Source: Mantamonas sphyraenae (Eukaryota; CRuMs; Mantamonadidae). From it: 64,000 bases of DNA. The stretch is from assembly GCA_026936335.1 (NCBI GenBank), contig JAPMXV010000042.1:434001-498000 (forward strand), read 5' to 3'. Shown here in pieces: positions 43,784-55,900 of this stretch. The position numbers and the translations under genes are program-made. Every line of letters starts with the position of its first letter. Position 1 is the first letter of the stretch. The notes beneath the pieces were generated by a model. The model was not told where the DNA came from and did not search any database. It was given only the letters and a program-made list of their open reading frames with translations.

Positions 43784-44878
43784 TGGTACGCATACTCCCT
43801 TTTCACTGTGTTGTACACACACCAGCACTGTGTCCTTGAACCGTGCCGGACGCTTGAGTGCTCGTCTGTGTGTGATACGGCCTAGCAGAGCCAAACGGAG
43901 GACGCGGACGAGGGAGATTCCAGCCGACGCAGCGCGTTTCCACTGGTCTGCGCCCTTTCGCTGTCGCACAGCACCACACACACGTACACACGTGCGGAGC
44001 ACACGTAGCGCATCCAGCTTGAGCCCTGCGCTGCATGTGCTGTGTGCGTTGTGCCTCTGTGTGTGTGTAGGGGGCGCGAACAGTGCGAGGGCGAGGTGCA
44101 TGCAAAATGAGCGCGAGGGCCCAACTGGCCTTGTGCAAGCCTCATGGGGCTCTGTGTGCACACGCGTACCCTTTGGCATCCCTCCATACCCTTGTTATGG
44201 GACTGCGCGCGTCGTGGGATGCATCGCGTGTCTGCAAGTGCGCGTACGGGCCAGGCAAGGCTTTGGCGCATGCGATTTTTCGCCGCCCAGGCTCGCCTGC
44301 TCCTGCGCTCCACTACGTCGTCTCCGCTCTCTGCTGGCCGCACACGCCTGCGTTTCCTGCCCACACATGTCGTAGGCACACACACAACGCCTCGACCAAC
44401 CGCCACTTGGCTGTACATACGCTCACACGCTGTCTTCTTTGCGTTTTCCCCTCTGCCCACGCTTTTTGCGTTTGCCCTTGTGCTGCAAACCGGCTCTTTT
44501 CTCTCGCTCGCCTGGTCCCGTCTTTACCTCTCTCCACAGGGCAAGCCGACTACCCCCCGAGCACAGGAGCAGACCGTGAACCTGCACAAGATTCTGCACG
44601 GCCGCACTTTCAAGAAGCGTGCCCCGCATGCGCTGCGTCGCCTCAAGCTCATCGCCAAGAAGGCCATGCAGGTCGAGGACGTCCGCATTGAGCCCTCCGT
44701 CAACAAGTTTGTGTGGAGCAAGGGTGTCAAGCAGGTGCCTACCCGCATCCGCATCCGCATGGAGCGCAAGTACGGCCAGGACGACAGCGACGACATGTTC
44801 TGCCTCGTGTCCCTGATTCCCGTTTCCGGCAAGGGTGGCTTCAAGGGTCTGGAGACCATCACCTCCAAGTCCGAGTAA
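43784..44878 (+). CDS. RPL31: Cytosolic ribosomal protein eL31
   Basis: The first coding exon is the ATG alone (43784-43786, donor GTACGC). Exon 2 starts at 44540 after CTCTCCACAG and runs to 44878; 113 residues. The protein reads GKPTTPRAQEQTVNLHKILHG then FKKRAPHALRRLKLIAKKAM, DVRIEPSVNKFVWSKGV, and RIRIRMERKYG, the eL31 signature. Structural protein of the 60S subunit near the exit tunnel. Phase 0 at the joint gives M-GKP. The intron is 753 nt, the longest in the window. Confidence 0.92.
43787..44539 (+). other. Long first intron of eL31 (753 nt)
   Basis: Between the ATG-only exon and exon 2. It is pyrimidine-rich towards its 3' end and contains GT/CA-rich patches. Ribosomal protein introns often carry snoRNAs, but I could not identify convincing C/D or H/ACA boxes. 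The open frames inside it show no recognisable protein. Confidence 0.7.
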
Positions 44879-44974
44879 AGCATTGAACATTGTGCACCAC
44901 AGCATCCTTGTTGTTCCATTCATTCATCTTCCATTCTCTTCATTCCTCCCTCGCATCACTCGTCTCCGCTTCTC

Positions 44975-47900
44975 TCACGCCTTGGCCTTGCCCTTGCCCC
45001 GGTTCGCTTCCTTGATTGCCACGCCTTTGCGCAAGAGCTCCTCCTCCTCCTGCTTGGCCATCTCCTCCTCCAACTTGACGTAGTAGTCCCTGCTCAGCCC
45101 AAACTTGGAAAACGCACCGGGCGGCAACTGCTCGCGCAGCGTGCGTACCCACAGCCCAAACAGGAACGCATCTGCAAACTCAATGTCAAACTGGACGACC
45201 TTCGACTTGGCATCCTCCGCCAGGCCAAAGAACACCGTCATGCGCGGCAGCTCCTCGTCCAGCGTCACTCTCGACACCTCCCGCAACGCATACATGCTGC
45301 TGTGCTCCAGCGTCTTGACATCCTTCTTCGAGTTGCCCCAGTTGCCCAGTGACTCCTTAAAGTTGTGGATGTGGCCCTTGGTCAGCACAAACACGCGGTT
45401 CTGCTTCGACCCGTGCGCGTTTGTCTTGATGCCTGGTGTACACAAAAGGACGATTTCCGCGCCCATCTGCTGTGTGATCACGCGTGCTACGTTCTCCTTG
45501 TTCACAAACGTGTCGATGATGGCCTTGGAGAACGCGTGGTCCTCTGCCACGGGTTCCGTCGAAAGACTGCTCAGCAGCGCGCAAAACTCCTCGGCGTCGC
45601 CCAGCTGCTCAGCGCCAAGCACCCACGTGCGCTTGGGCTTGCCTGTCTTGATCACAAAGCGGTAGTTTGAATAGCCCAGCACAAGTTGCTGCACCGCCTC
45701 GTACTCCACGGCGTTCTTCAGCTTCGGGCCGTCGGGGCAGAACTTCTCCGGCCCACACACGGTGCACTTCTTGCCCGCAGGCTCGTTCATCACATACATC
45801 CGCTTGTTGGTAAGTACCAGCAGCCGCGGCGTGCTGCTGCTGCCTGAAACGTGCGCCACCCACTTTTGCTTCAGGACACGCTCAAAATGGCCGTCCACTG
45901 TCATTTCCTTCTGCTGCATGTACCCCTCCAGCGCACGCGTAAACGTACGTTCCTCCATCATTTGCAGCATGCGTGCAAGGTGCGACTCGTGCAGCGAGAT
46001 GCGCTCCAACACTTCCAGGCGGTTGAAGTGTTCCAGCACCTCGTAGCGAACGTTGTCCTGCACCTCCGTGTACTCGGCCACCATGCGAGTTGCCTGCTGC
46101 GCCGCACGGTCGCGCACGTGGAACAGGTGCGTGCTGTCCAATCGGCTTCCGTCCGTCTTGCGCATGCTCTCGATCATCTTGCTGTTGGTCGACTCATGGT
46201 AGAACAGATATCGGATGCACATGTTCAGCGCCTCGATCGGCAGCAAGTGGAAGAAGAGGTACTTGTGGCACGCGTGGTTCACCTCCATCTCCTTGGCGTC
46301 GAAAAAGATGTAGCCCACCTGCACCAGGATCAACGACCACAGCTTGCACGCGTTGTGCACCACAAGCTCCTGCCGCGTCGTCAGGCACAAGCCTTCGTTC
46401 AGGTGATCATCAATTGACTTGATCACGTCCGTCATCATCTGGCATACGATGTCGTACAGGTTCAAGTGCAGCATGTTGTTTGTCGCCTGCGTGTGGTCCA
46501 TACGGAACAGCTCGTACGCCACGTCCAGGAACCGTGCCGCTGCATTGTGGTTGTACCAGTGGCTTGCACGCACACGTTGTGCAAACAGCTGGATCGCGTT
46601 GCTCTCCAGCAGACGCCCGCGCACATACCGAGCCACCTCCCGGCTGTCGCTGTACCAAAGAAGCGCAAGGACGATGCGCATCGTGGCTGCCGTTGACAGT
46701 GATTCGCTGCTCCTTGGCAGCGCAAGCGACATTGCGTTCAGCTTGATCTTGCCCAGCTTCAGCTTGCCTGCCGGCATTTCAAAGTGGCCCAGATCGTCGT
46801 CGTCCAGAACAGAAAACTCCGGCTCTCCCACCTCCATCACAAGCAGCTTGGCACGCGTCTCTTCCATCGCCTTCTTCTGCCTACGTCGTGCCTCCTCATC
46901 CTCGTCCACCTCCTTGGACTCCTTCTTCTTGTTCTTGGCCTCCTCTTCCTCCTTTTTGCGCTCCTCCACGCTGCGCTGTGTCTCCTCCTGTGTCTTTTGC
47001 ACCATCGATGCCAAGTTGCGCGGCGCATAGCGTCCGCGTCCACCCATGTCGTGGGCTGCTGCTGCTGCCGCTGCCGCCGCCGCCGCCGACGACGACGACG
47101 ATCCCTCCGCGTCCACCGTCTCGTACACGGCAATCTCCTCGTCGTCGCTGTCGTCGCTGTCATCGCTGTGGTCGCTGTCGCCCTCCTCGTCTGCCGCACC
47201 GCCTGCACTGCCTTCCAGCAGCGCCTCTTCACCGCGCAGAAAGTCCACCAGCAGGTTCAGCGCGTCGCGGCGCATGAATGTCTCGATCTGTTGCTCGCGG
47301 AACTCTCGCTCGCTCGCAGTCTCCATTTGCAGACTCTTTTTGAACCAGATCTTGCTCTCTTGGTTGTCTTCGTCCTCGGTGGGCGGCCCGCCGTACCTAC
47401 CCTCCAGCACTTCGGCCATGCGGTTCATCACGCGTCCGGCCACATGACCGTCCGGACGCAGCTTGGGCAACACGTCCAACAGACCCTTGATGCCGTTGCC
47501 CAGCGCCGTCCTCTCCAGGAACACCGGACGTTCCTCGCTGCCAAAGTAATCCTCCAGGCGCAACACGTTGCACATGCGTGTCACAGCATCCTCACTCTGC
47601 ATAGCTTCCACGGCGTCAGGCCAGCCGCTGCACGCCAGCAGGTAGCTCACACACGCTCCGCTAAGCGCTGCCTTTTCGTCGCTTTCGTCCTCGCTGTCCG
47701 ATGTGTCTCGCGCTTCGTTGCGCTCCAGCAGGTCCAGCACAATGAGCACCGTGTCCACGTGGTTCTCCCTGAAGCTGATCCCCTCTTCGCCACGGCTCAC
47801 AGCCAGACCCTGCAGCACCTCCAGCACCACAGCCAGCACTTCTTCCGTGCGTCCGCTGCTCACGTCGCGTACGTCCTGCAGGATGCGCACAATGTCCTTC

Positions 47901-50829
47901 ACCTCGCTCGCTTGCAGGTTGTCCTTGGGTACGTTCTTCAGGCAGTTCACTGTCGTCAGTTTGATGTCGTCGTCCGGCACCGTCAGCAGGCCGAACAGGT
48001 ACCGTTCGCGCCCTGCCGTGTCCAGGGCGTCGCACACAGAGCACGCCACGGGCTGCATGCGCACAGCCTCGGCTGCGTAGTATGCAATCAGTGCCACAAT
48101 CTCCACCAACACCTCGTACATGTCCGTGTTCTTCAGGTCCACCAATGGCACCGGTTCGCCCGCCTTGTCCACTGCTCCCGTTTCCTTGCACAGGCGGTCG
48201 TAGCCCTTGCCGTCGATGTACTCCAGCAGAGGCACCATGTAGCCCACGCCATCGGCGATCTTTTGGTGCACGGGCACATCGGGCGTCAGGTGCAGAAATT
48301 GCAGAATGGAGTGCAGTGCGCGCGACAGCAGCTTGTGGTGCACGTTATGGTCGCTGATGATGGACAGCAACTGTTCCAGGTAGTTGCTATTCAGAATAGT
48401 CACCAGGGCGTCCGGCGAGTTTGCACACAGGCCGTCCATGGTGCCGATGATGTGGGACAACCACATGGAGTCTTCCGCCGTCCAGTCTTCGGTCAACAGG
48501 CTCATCTGCTCGTTGCAGTAGTTCAGCAGGCGCAAGTGGATCTCTGTGTCCACGTACTGCTGTGTGGCCTCCGGATCATTGCGCGACTGGTGCTCCACAA
48601 TGCCAATGAGGTCCAAGAAGCGCGCGCTCTTTACACTGCGCTGCTCCTCCTGGTCCAGGATCATGCTCACCTTGCCGGCCATGTCCGCTGTCGTCAACTC
48701 GATGGCGCACGCCTTGTTGCGCGCCGCCGCCTTGACGAGACCCACCACGTCGTCGCTGGGCTCCTCCTTGCTCACCAGCTCCGCCAGCAGCTGCACCACC
48801 GGCAACAGCAGGTCTCCCAAGTCCAGCGTGTCCGACACGCGACGCAGAAAGGCCAACAGGGTGTCCCGTTCCTCCTCGCTCATCAACTTGTTGTTCACCA
48901 GGCCGTCATGCACCACCACCGTCTGCAGACCCTTGCGAATCGCCTCGTGAAAGTTGCCCGCCTCCACAAATTCCATCACTTGTCGCTCGCAAGCTGCACC
49001 CAGCGGGTTCTTGTTCTCCCGCACCATCATCAGACGCAGCAGGACACGTGTAGCCACGGTAGTCATGCTGGCGTAGCCTTCCATCAGCTCCACCGTCGAC
49101 GTGATGAACTCTTCCACCGACGTTTTGGCGTCCTGCTGGTCGTAGTTCATGTGTCGCTTCTCCACAGGCAGGTTCACAAAGCGCACCACTTTGTCTTCCA
49201 GCTGATCCATCCTATCCAAGCCTTCATCCGGCCGCGAAAACGCGTCCAACAGCAGCTGCATCAACTCGCTAAACTTGACGGTGCTCACTGCACCCTTGCC
49301 CTTGCGCCTCCCTGTTCCTTTCCCACCACTTGCTCCCACTTCTCCTTCCGCAAACTCTTCATCGTCGCCTTCGACCACCTCGCCCGCCTCGTCGCCGCTT
49401 TCGTCATCTCCCCCTCCCACACCGGCGCCTGAAGACGAGCCCTCGGCCACCGATTCGCCGTCATCGTCTGCTCCTTGGTGTTTCTTGATGGGATCCACCT
49501 TTTTCTTGCGCTCCTTGCTTGTCACAGGCTCTCCGTCCAGAATCTGGGGCACGAGAGGGGCAGGTGACCGCGAGAGGCAAACGTACACAGGGCGTTTGTT
49601 CGCCAGACGGCCATGACGCAGCAGATCGGGAGTCACGTGTACATGTGTGCGAGAGGGTGTGAGAGGATGCCGCATGTGTAGAGGTGGCTACACGACGAGG
49701 GAGCGTGCTGGGAGGCAGGGCCAAGCAACGGGCCAAAATGCGAGGGGGACGAGTCAGACTCACCTTGAGCGAGGGGATTTTCTGGGCTACGTGGGTGCGG
49801 TAGTCGGGCACATCGACATGCAGCTTGTTGTCGCGCAGGTCGAGAGTGTGCAGCTTGGTACAATGCTTGCCCAGCGACTCCATGGCCTTGACAAAGTCGT
49901 AGGGCTGCATTTTCAGGTTGTTCTTGTTCAGCTCCAAGGTCTTGAGCTTCGTGCATCGTTCCAGCGACTCAAACATCTTGCGGTTGGCCGTCACCACATT
50001 CAGCGACAAGCGCAGATCCTCAAGGGCGGTGCATTCGTTGAGGTCGGGAACACTGGTCAGCTGTGTGTGTGTGTGTGCGCCAGGACCCGTCGAAAGAGGG
50101 GGTTCCACGCCGGGGTCAGCGATTTCCGGCGCTCTGTCGTCCACGCGCCTCACACACACCATCCCGAGCCTGTGCGCTTCCTTGCACAATGCCACACCAC
50201 ACCTACCTGGTTGCTGTTCAGGTTGAGCTCCACCAGCTTCTCGAGGTTGAGCTCCTCCACGTTCTGCAGGTGGTTTTGCGACGCGTCGATGCGCTTCAAT
50301 TTGATGAAGCGGTTGAGCAGGTCGCCGTGAAGCTCCTTCAGCTTGTTTTTGCTGTGCCGCAGCCACGCGCACACCACCCATGCGAAGCTTCAGTGTCAGT
50401 GGCACATGGCACAGCACACCCCCCGCTTCCCATCGCACACAGTCCATAGCAAGGCCCAGCCTGGGAAAAAAAGGCACACGCCCACTCACTTGACTCGCAG
50501 TTCTTTCAGCGCCACGGGATTGACCACGTCCAAGCCCTTCAGGCTTCGCAGCTTGAACCTGAGGGTACCCAGCACACAGAATGGGGTCACGAGGGATCCC
50601 AGCGGGGTCAGCGATGGCACCATCTCTCGCACACGCACACACAGCTCCCCTTGCAAACGAACCGGTCGTCGTCAAAGTAGAGATAGGTCGGGTACTCGGC
50701 AAAGCTGAGGTCGCGGCCACTGAGTTTCTTCAGCGTGTCGCCCTCCAGCGACTTGTACGGCTCCTTGACCTTGACCTCCGCCTTGATGGCGTTCGGCTTG
50801 TTGTTCTTCTTCTTGAACAAGCTCGACAT
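44975..50829 (-). CDS. Giant LRR protein with helical repeats and C-terminal PH/GRAM-like region
   Basis: Five exons: 50829-50663, 50558-50490, 50351-50207, 50060-49764 and 49543-44975; 1748 residues, all phases consistent. The N-terminus has leucine-rich repeats (IKLKRIDASQNHLQNVEELNL, LVELNLNSNQ, LKTLELNKNNL, LHTLDLRDNKL). A long helical, armadillo-like middle follows (e.g. VVQLLAELVSKEEPSDDVVGLVK), with acidic, poly-Ser and poly-Ala tracts. The last about 400 residues include LLVLTNKRMYVMNEP, YRFVIKTGKPKRTW and NRVFVLTKGHIHNF, which look like two PH/GRAM-type beta domains, then a Lys-rich end. Function unknown; membrane or cytoskeletal adaptor is inferred. It diverges from the SLC35 gene by 62 bp. 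Confidence 0.8.
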
Positions 50830-50891
50830 GGCGTTTTTCGCTGGCTCCGCCAAGGCAAACCCCAACGCGCACAAAACAACTCTCCCCTCGC

Positions 50892-52324
50892 ATGCTGGAG
50901 AATCTCTACCAGGCCTTTGTGGGCAACAAAGGCTTGTATGCCTCTTTATTCTATGGTCAGTCCGCCTTGCCATGCCCGTTGGTGATGATGGTTTCCTGCC
51001 TCTTTGAAGCCCAAGTAGCTTTTTGCGCTCACACCCAACCCGCCCCCGCCCCACTTGCGCGGTCTCCACCCTTGCATGTGTGTCTCTCTACGTGCATCAC
51101 CACCGCCATCCCTCACACATGGCTCTTGTACACCCTCCAACACATCTGCGTATGCTTGCCTTGCTTGCAACGTGCCAATCGCCCTGGCTCTTTGCGCGTG
51201 CGCATTTCTACAGCCGCGGTGTCAATTTGCATCACCTTCTTCAACAAGGCTGTCCTCTCTTACTACCACTTTGCATACTCCAACACACTAACCTTATTTC
51301 AGATCCTCTCCTCCCTGTTCTTCCTCCTCGTCTCCCGTCACATGGGCCTGATCCAGTTCGAAAGCTTTCGCTGGTCGATTGCACGCCGGGTACGTTTCCT
51401 GCACTCTGCTCCCTTGTGTGCACCTATCATCACATCCCCTTCCCTTACCCCCTCCCGTTTCCCGCGTTCTTCATGCCCACTCACACGTCATTTGTTTCCC
51501 CAGGTTGCCCCCTTGTCCTTGTCCTTTGTGGCTATGGTTGTCACGGGCTTGGCCGCGCTCGGCCACTTGACCGTGCCCAACTTCTCCGCACTGCGCCGGC
51601 TGGCCACTTTCTTTGTGATGGTTTCCGAGTATATAATCATGGGCAAGGTTGGCACTGCGGAAGAGATTGGCTCCATCTCCGTCATGGTCCTTGGCGCGTT
51701 TTTTGCCGCCGTGGGCGACCTCGGCTTTTCTCTCATCGGATACACCCTGGTGCTCATCAATTGCCTCGTCACTTCCGCCTATCTCGTGTACATCTCCCTC
51801 CTCAAGCAGGACATGCAACTCAACACCTTTACCCTCCTCTATTACAACAACCTCATCAGTTTGCCCTTTTTGGTCGTCATCCTCCTCGCCACCGGCGAAC
51901 TTGCCGAAGTCATGGAATACCCAAACCTTTTCAACGCAGGCTTCCAGGTACGTCATTTTCTCGTGTCCACCCGCCCTTCGTCCATCGTCATGTCATGGTT
52001 TCCAAGTCCCAAGCTGACCCCACCCCCCCGCCTTCCTTCCCATTGCAGATCTGCTTCTCCATGTCCTCAGCCCTCGCATTCATCCTCAACTACAGCATCT
52101 TCCTCTGCACAGGCCTCACGTCGGCCTTGCACACCAGCATCACGGGCCAGATCAAGAATGTTCTCAGCACCCTCATAGGCTTTGTCCTCTTTGGCGGATC
52201 CAAGGGCATTTCGGCGTTTAATGTGTTTGGAATTGTCATCAGCACCGTCGCTAGCATCTGGTACAGCTACATCAAGTACCAGATGTCCTTGGCCACCGAG
52301 AAAGCCGCTGCCAGCACAGTCTGA
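50892..52324 (+). CDS. Nucleotide-sugar transporter, SLC35D/VRG4-like
   Basis: Exons 50892-50955, 51214-51389, 51504-51947 and 52049-52324; 319 residues. About nine to ten membrane helices, with VSICITFFNKAVLSYY, HFAYSNTLTLFQ, LRRLATFFVMVSEY, LVTSAYLVYISLLKQ, LTSALHTSITGQIKNVLSTLIGF and a C-terminal IVISTVASIWYSYIKY. The TSxxGxxKN stretch is typical of the SLC35D/GDP-mannose transporter group, antiporters that load nucleotide sugars into the Golgi or ER. The substrate cannot be read from sequence. Splice joints all fall in phase and have pyrimidine-rich acceptors. Confidence 0.88.
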
Positions 52325-52492
52325 ATGAACACACCTACACTGATTCACCCTCTTTCATTCTCCGTCTTCCGTCTTGATGACAGTCTCGGGTGTTGCATGC
52401 CTGTGTGTCGCTGTGTGTTGCCCTGTGTCCATATGTGTGCGGTCAGTGCCGGCAGAGAGTGTGGGTCCCGACATGAACCGCCCGCTGTGCGC

Positions 52493-52897
52493 TCACGAGG
52501 ACACCATCCAGCCCACATATCCTCCAATGGCACACGAGACACCAGCCATGGCCTTTTCATACTGCAGCGGCTGCCCTCGATTGATCAGAGAAAAGCCAGA
52601 GGAAAAACTATGTGCGGAAAGCAGCACAGGCAGCGTTTGCGCCGCAGGGTCCCATGCCGCAGCCCACCGGATGAGAAGAGTGCACAGAAACACGTGTATC
52701 ACATTGAATGTGGTCATCACGGCGTACGCAGCAGGTGGCCTCGGTCCCACCGTCCAGTCTTCGGGCATTTTGATCCACTGCTTGGATTTCGCCACCAACA
52801 ACACCACACCGACAAGATGGGTGCTCCACAGCGCCACCATCCAAGATCCAAGTAGCCCCACTATGACACGCAATCCAAACAAGAATCCATCCAGCAT
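52493..52897 (-). CDS. Small multi-pass membrane protein, unrecognised
   Basis: A single exon of 134 residues with about three hydrophobic segments: near the N-terminus (LRVIVGLLGSWMVALW, HLVGVVLLVA), the middle (VMTTFNVIHVFLCTLLIRW) and the end (AMAGVSCAIGGYVGWMV). No motif recognised. It starts 24 bp downstream of the CKAP5 stop on the same strand. It could be spurious, but the frame is clean and the hydrophobicity pattern is coherent. Confidence 0.5.
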   Translation of the reverse strand: MLDGFLFGLRVIVGLLGSWMVALWSTHLVGVVLLVAKSKQWIKMPEDWTVGPRPPAAYAVMTTFNVIHVFLCTLLIRWAAAWDPAAQTLPVLLSAHSFSSGFSLINRGQPLQYEKAMAGVSCAIGGYVGWMVSS

Positions 52898-52921
52898 TTT
52901 CCTGGCTCAAACATCGCCAAA

Positions 52922-55900
52922 CTACATTGGGTCTTCCCCCACAGCGGCCAGGCGCTCCCTCAGGTCGGCAAGGGAGGTCGATGTCGCCTTGACGGTGGTT
53001 CCTGTCTCCTCAGAGCCTGTAGTCCCTGTCACCGCCTCCATGCGCTGCTGCAGCGACTTGACCTTGGCGAGGCAGTCTTCTCCTGCGCCAAACCGCTCGT
53101 GCTGGTGTGGTTCTCCACGTTCTCTTTCCCCGACACAGATGCAGACACCACTGTGTGTTTGGATTCAACGACGACGGCGCTGCTGGTTGCTCCGCCAACC
53201 TGGTAGCGCGCTTGCAACTCCGCAAGCCTCCTCTTGAAGTCCTCAGCCGACTTGGAAGCGCCCGCCATGCCTGCTGTGATGCTCTTTGCACTTGTGCTGC
53301 TGCCTGCTGCTCCGCGCTCCTCTTTTTGCGCCAGCTTCTTCAGGTTGCGCTCGATGTATGCCTGAAACGGCTTGGTCGTCTTGGACATGTGGCCCTCAAT
53401 GCTCACCTTCGGGTGCTGCTTGCGGAACTCGTACAAAGCCTGCAGACCCTCGTCGGTCTTTTCTGTGTTGCTGATGTCCTTGAAGATCGAGTCCAGCTCC
53501 GCCTGCGTGTCCACATCCTCGTTCGCCGGCTGTGCCACATCCGTCTCATCCGTCTCCGTGTGCACCACAGCCGACGGCTCCTCCTGTTCCTGTTCCGTTG
53601 CCTTCTCTTGTGTGTCGTCATGCACCTCTGCCTCTGCCGACGAAGCCGCCTGGTTTGCCGCCTGGCCTGCGGTAGCGCTGGCTGGCTCGACAGGAAGGTT
53701 CAACGACTGAAGCACACGCACAACAAACGCATGCACAATGTCATCGCTGTTTGCGCTGGGCAGATACTGCATGACTTCAGTGCCCAGACTGCGCGTCAAG
53801 TGCGACATCAGACTCTTGATCGTCTTGAGAGCATCCGTCTCCTGCTGCTCCCACGTCGCCTTGCCCGGCGGGCATACCTCGAAGAAATGCTGGATGCTAG
53901 CAAAAATGCTGCGCACATCGAGTTGGTGAACGTCTCCCGCTGCCTTGAGCATCTTGGCCAGGCAACGTGTCACAATGCTGTTGAACTTGGCCGGCATGTC
54001 GTGCTCACTGCCGTCGCTGCTGCGAGTCATCGCCTGCACGAGGATGCGGTAGCACATCGAACGGTCGCTGTTCTCCAGGATCTTCAGCATTGTGTTGTTG
54101 GCTGCCTGCAGCACCAGGCCGTCTTCCAGGCTCGGCAGCTGTTCGTTCAGTAGCAGGCACACCACACCGCATACGAGGTCCACCATCGTGTGCTCGTCCA
54201 CTTCTGTGGCCAATGAGCGCTCGCTGAACAGTTGGAACACAGCGTGCAGCAGGTGCTTGAACACACGCACTTCGTCGGCGTCGCCACTCACCTCACGCTG
54301 CATCAGCTCACCCAGCGATGCAACAACGCGTGTCGCATTGTCTCGCAGAGCACGCGTCATTTCCGAGTTGCCGTCGTCGCTACATGCATCAGCAAGCTCA
54401 CGCAGCGCTTGCACTGCCACCACCGCTTCCACGTCCCGAGCCAAATCACGCACCCACATGTCCACCAGGAGCTGCGACTCGTTCACGGAGGCCTTGGACG
54501 GCAGCTGCTCCGAGTGCACGCTTTGCGGCTCCTCCAGCGTCAGGCTTTCGCTCTCCAGTTCCAGGCTCAGGCTCGGGTCCAAGAGCGAGGCCTTGGCCTT
54601 GCCTGGCTGCGAATCCGCTGCCACATCCGACACGTCTGTGCTCGTCTTCAGCATCGCTGGTGCTTCGCCTTCGTCCTGCACCTGCTCCTCTGCTTCTGCT
54701 GAGCTGGCACTGCTCTTGTTGACCGCGCTGTGCACACTGCGGTTTGTGCTTCGGTTTGTGCTCTGATCCAGACTCTTGTCCACGCCCGAGTAAAACTTGA
54801 ACGCCTGTTCCAGGATATCCTTCTGTGCCTCACCCACATTCTTGAGATACTTCCAGGTCTGTTCACCCAGCTGCCCGTACGCGGTGGTCATCACATTCGT
54901 TGCCGCCGTGCGGATGTGGGAATCGCGATCGCCCACCACGTTGGCCACAAAGGGCAACACCTTGCTTGCTGCACACACCTCTTCCACGCCATACTGCTCC
55001 ATCATCGCGCTCACTTCTTCCAAGCACTCCACCTTGGTGCGTGCGTTCTTGCTCTTGATGCCGTCCATCAGAAAGATAAACACCTTGGGTGCAGAATACA
55101 AGCCCGCAAACTGCTGCACTGCCTCGCGCATCTTGCTGCGGATGATTTCCTTGTTGTTGCCCACGTGTTCAATCACACTGGGCATGATGATACCGGCTTC
55201 CCACGCACTCAGCGTGTACTCGGCCTCACGTGCAGCTGCAAACAACGCATCCAGCAAATCCAGTGCGGCCAGAAGCACCGTCGCCTGGCGCTCTGTGACC
55301 CGGATGCTGACATACTTGAGCCACAGGTCGAGGGAGCACACAGCCTCTTGCACCTGCTCCGAGACTGCAGCCGTCACCGTCTTCATGCCAGTCACGTGCT
55401 GTGCAAAGTTGCGGTGGAACAGCTGCGCGTGCACTTCCTCCGACACGCTCTCTCGCATGTCCTCCTTCATGGCATCAACAAGTTCGTCGCGCAGGTCGTC
55501 AAACGCCCACTTGACTCGCTTTTCCTTGCTGGCACGGCTCTTTTTGCCGCGGTTCATCTTCAGCACGCCGCTGGTCGCTGCGTTTGCTGCGCTCTTGCCG
55601 TTGCTGCGTTGTGAACTGGCTTTGTTGACACCGGCACTGCTGGCGCTGCTTGCGCCACTGTTGCCCTTGCTCGGCTTGCCGCTTGTTGTCGACGAAGCGC
55701 TCACGGTCTCCTTCTTGGCGGGTGCTGAAGACGTGCTTGAAGTGCTTGTTGCCACCGTTGTGGCCTTGGTCGTCGTGGCGGCGACCTCTGCCTTTGTCTC
55801 AGCAGCGGTGTCGTTGGCAGCGCCCTGTGTGGACGGTCCCACCAAAGTTCGCCTTGGCTTGGTCGAGCACAGGCTTGACCATGGCCTTGCTGGCCGGCTT

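Noticed and set aside
43737-44375. ORFs inside the long eL31 intron considered as a nested gene
   Set aside because: Composition is Cys/Arg/Ala-rich shadow-like on both strands and no start context or family match was seen.
46784-49432. 882-codon plus-strand ORF
   Set aside because: Antisense shadow of the giant LRR protein; His/Val/Gln-rich and dominated by reverse-complement codon patterns.
53400-54800. Plus-strand open frames under CKAP5
   Set aside because: They read as shadows of the TOG-protein coding strand and contain no domain.
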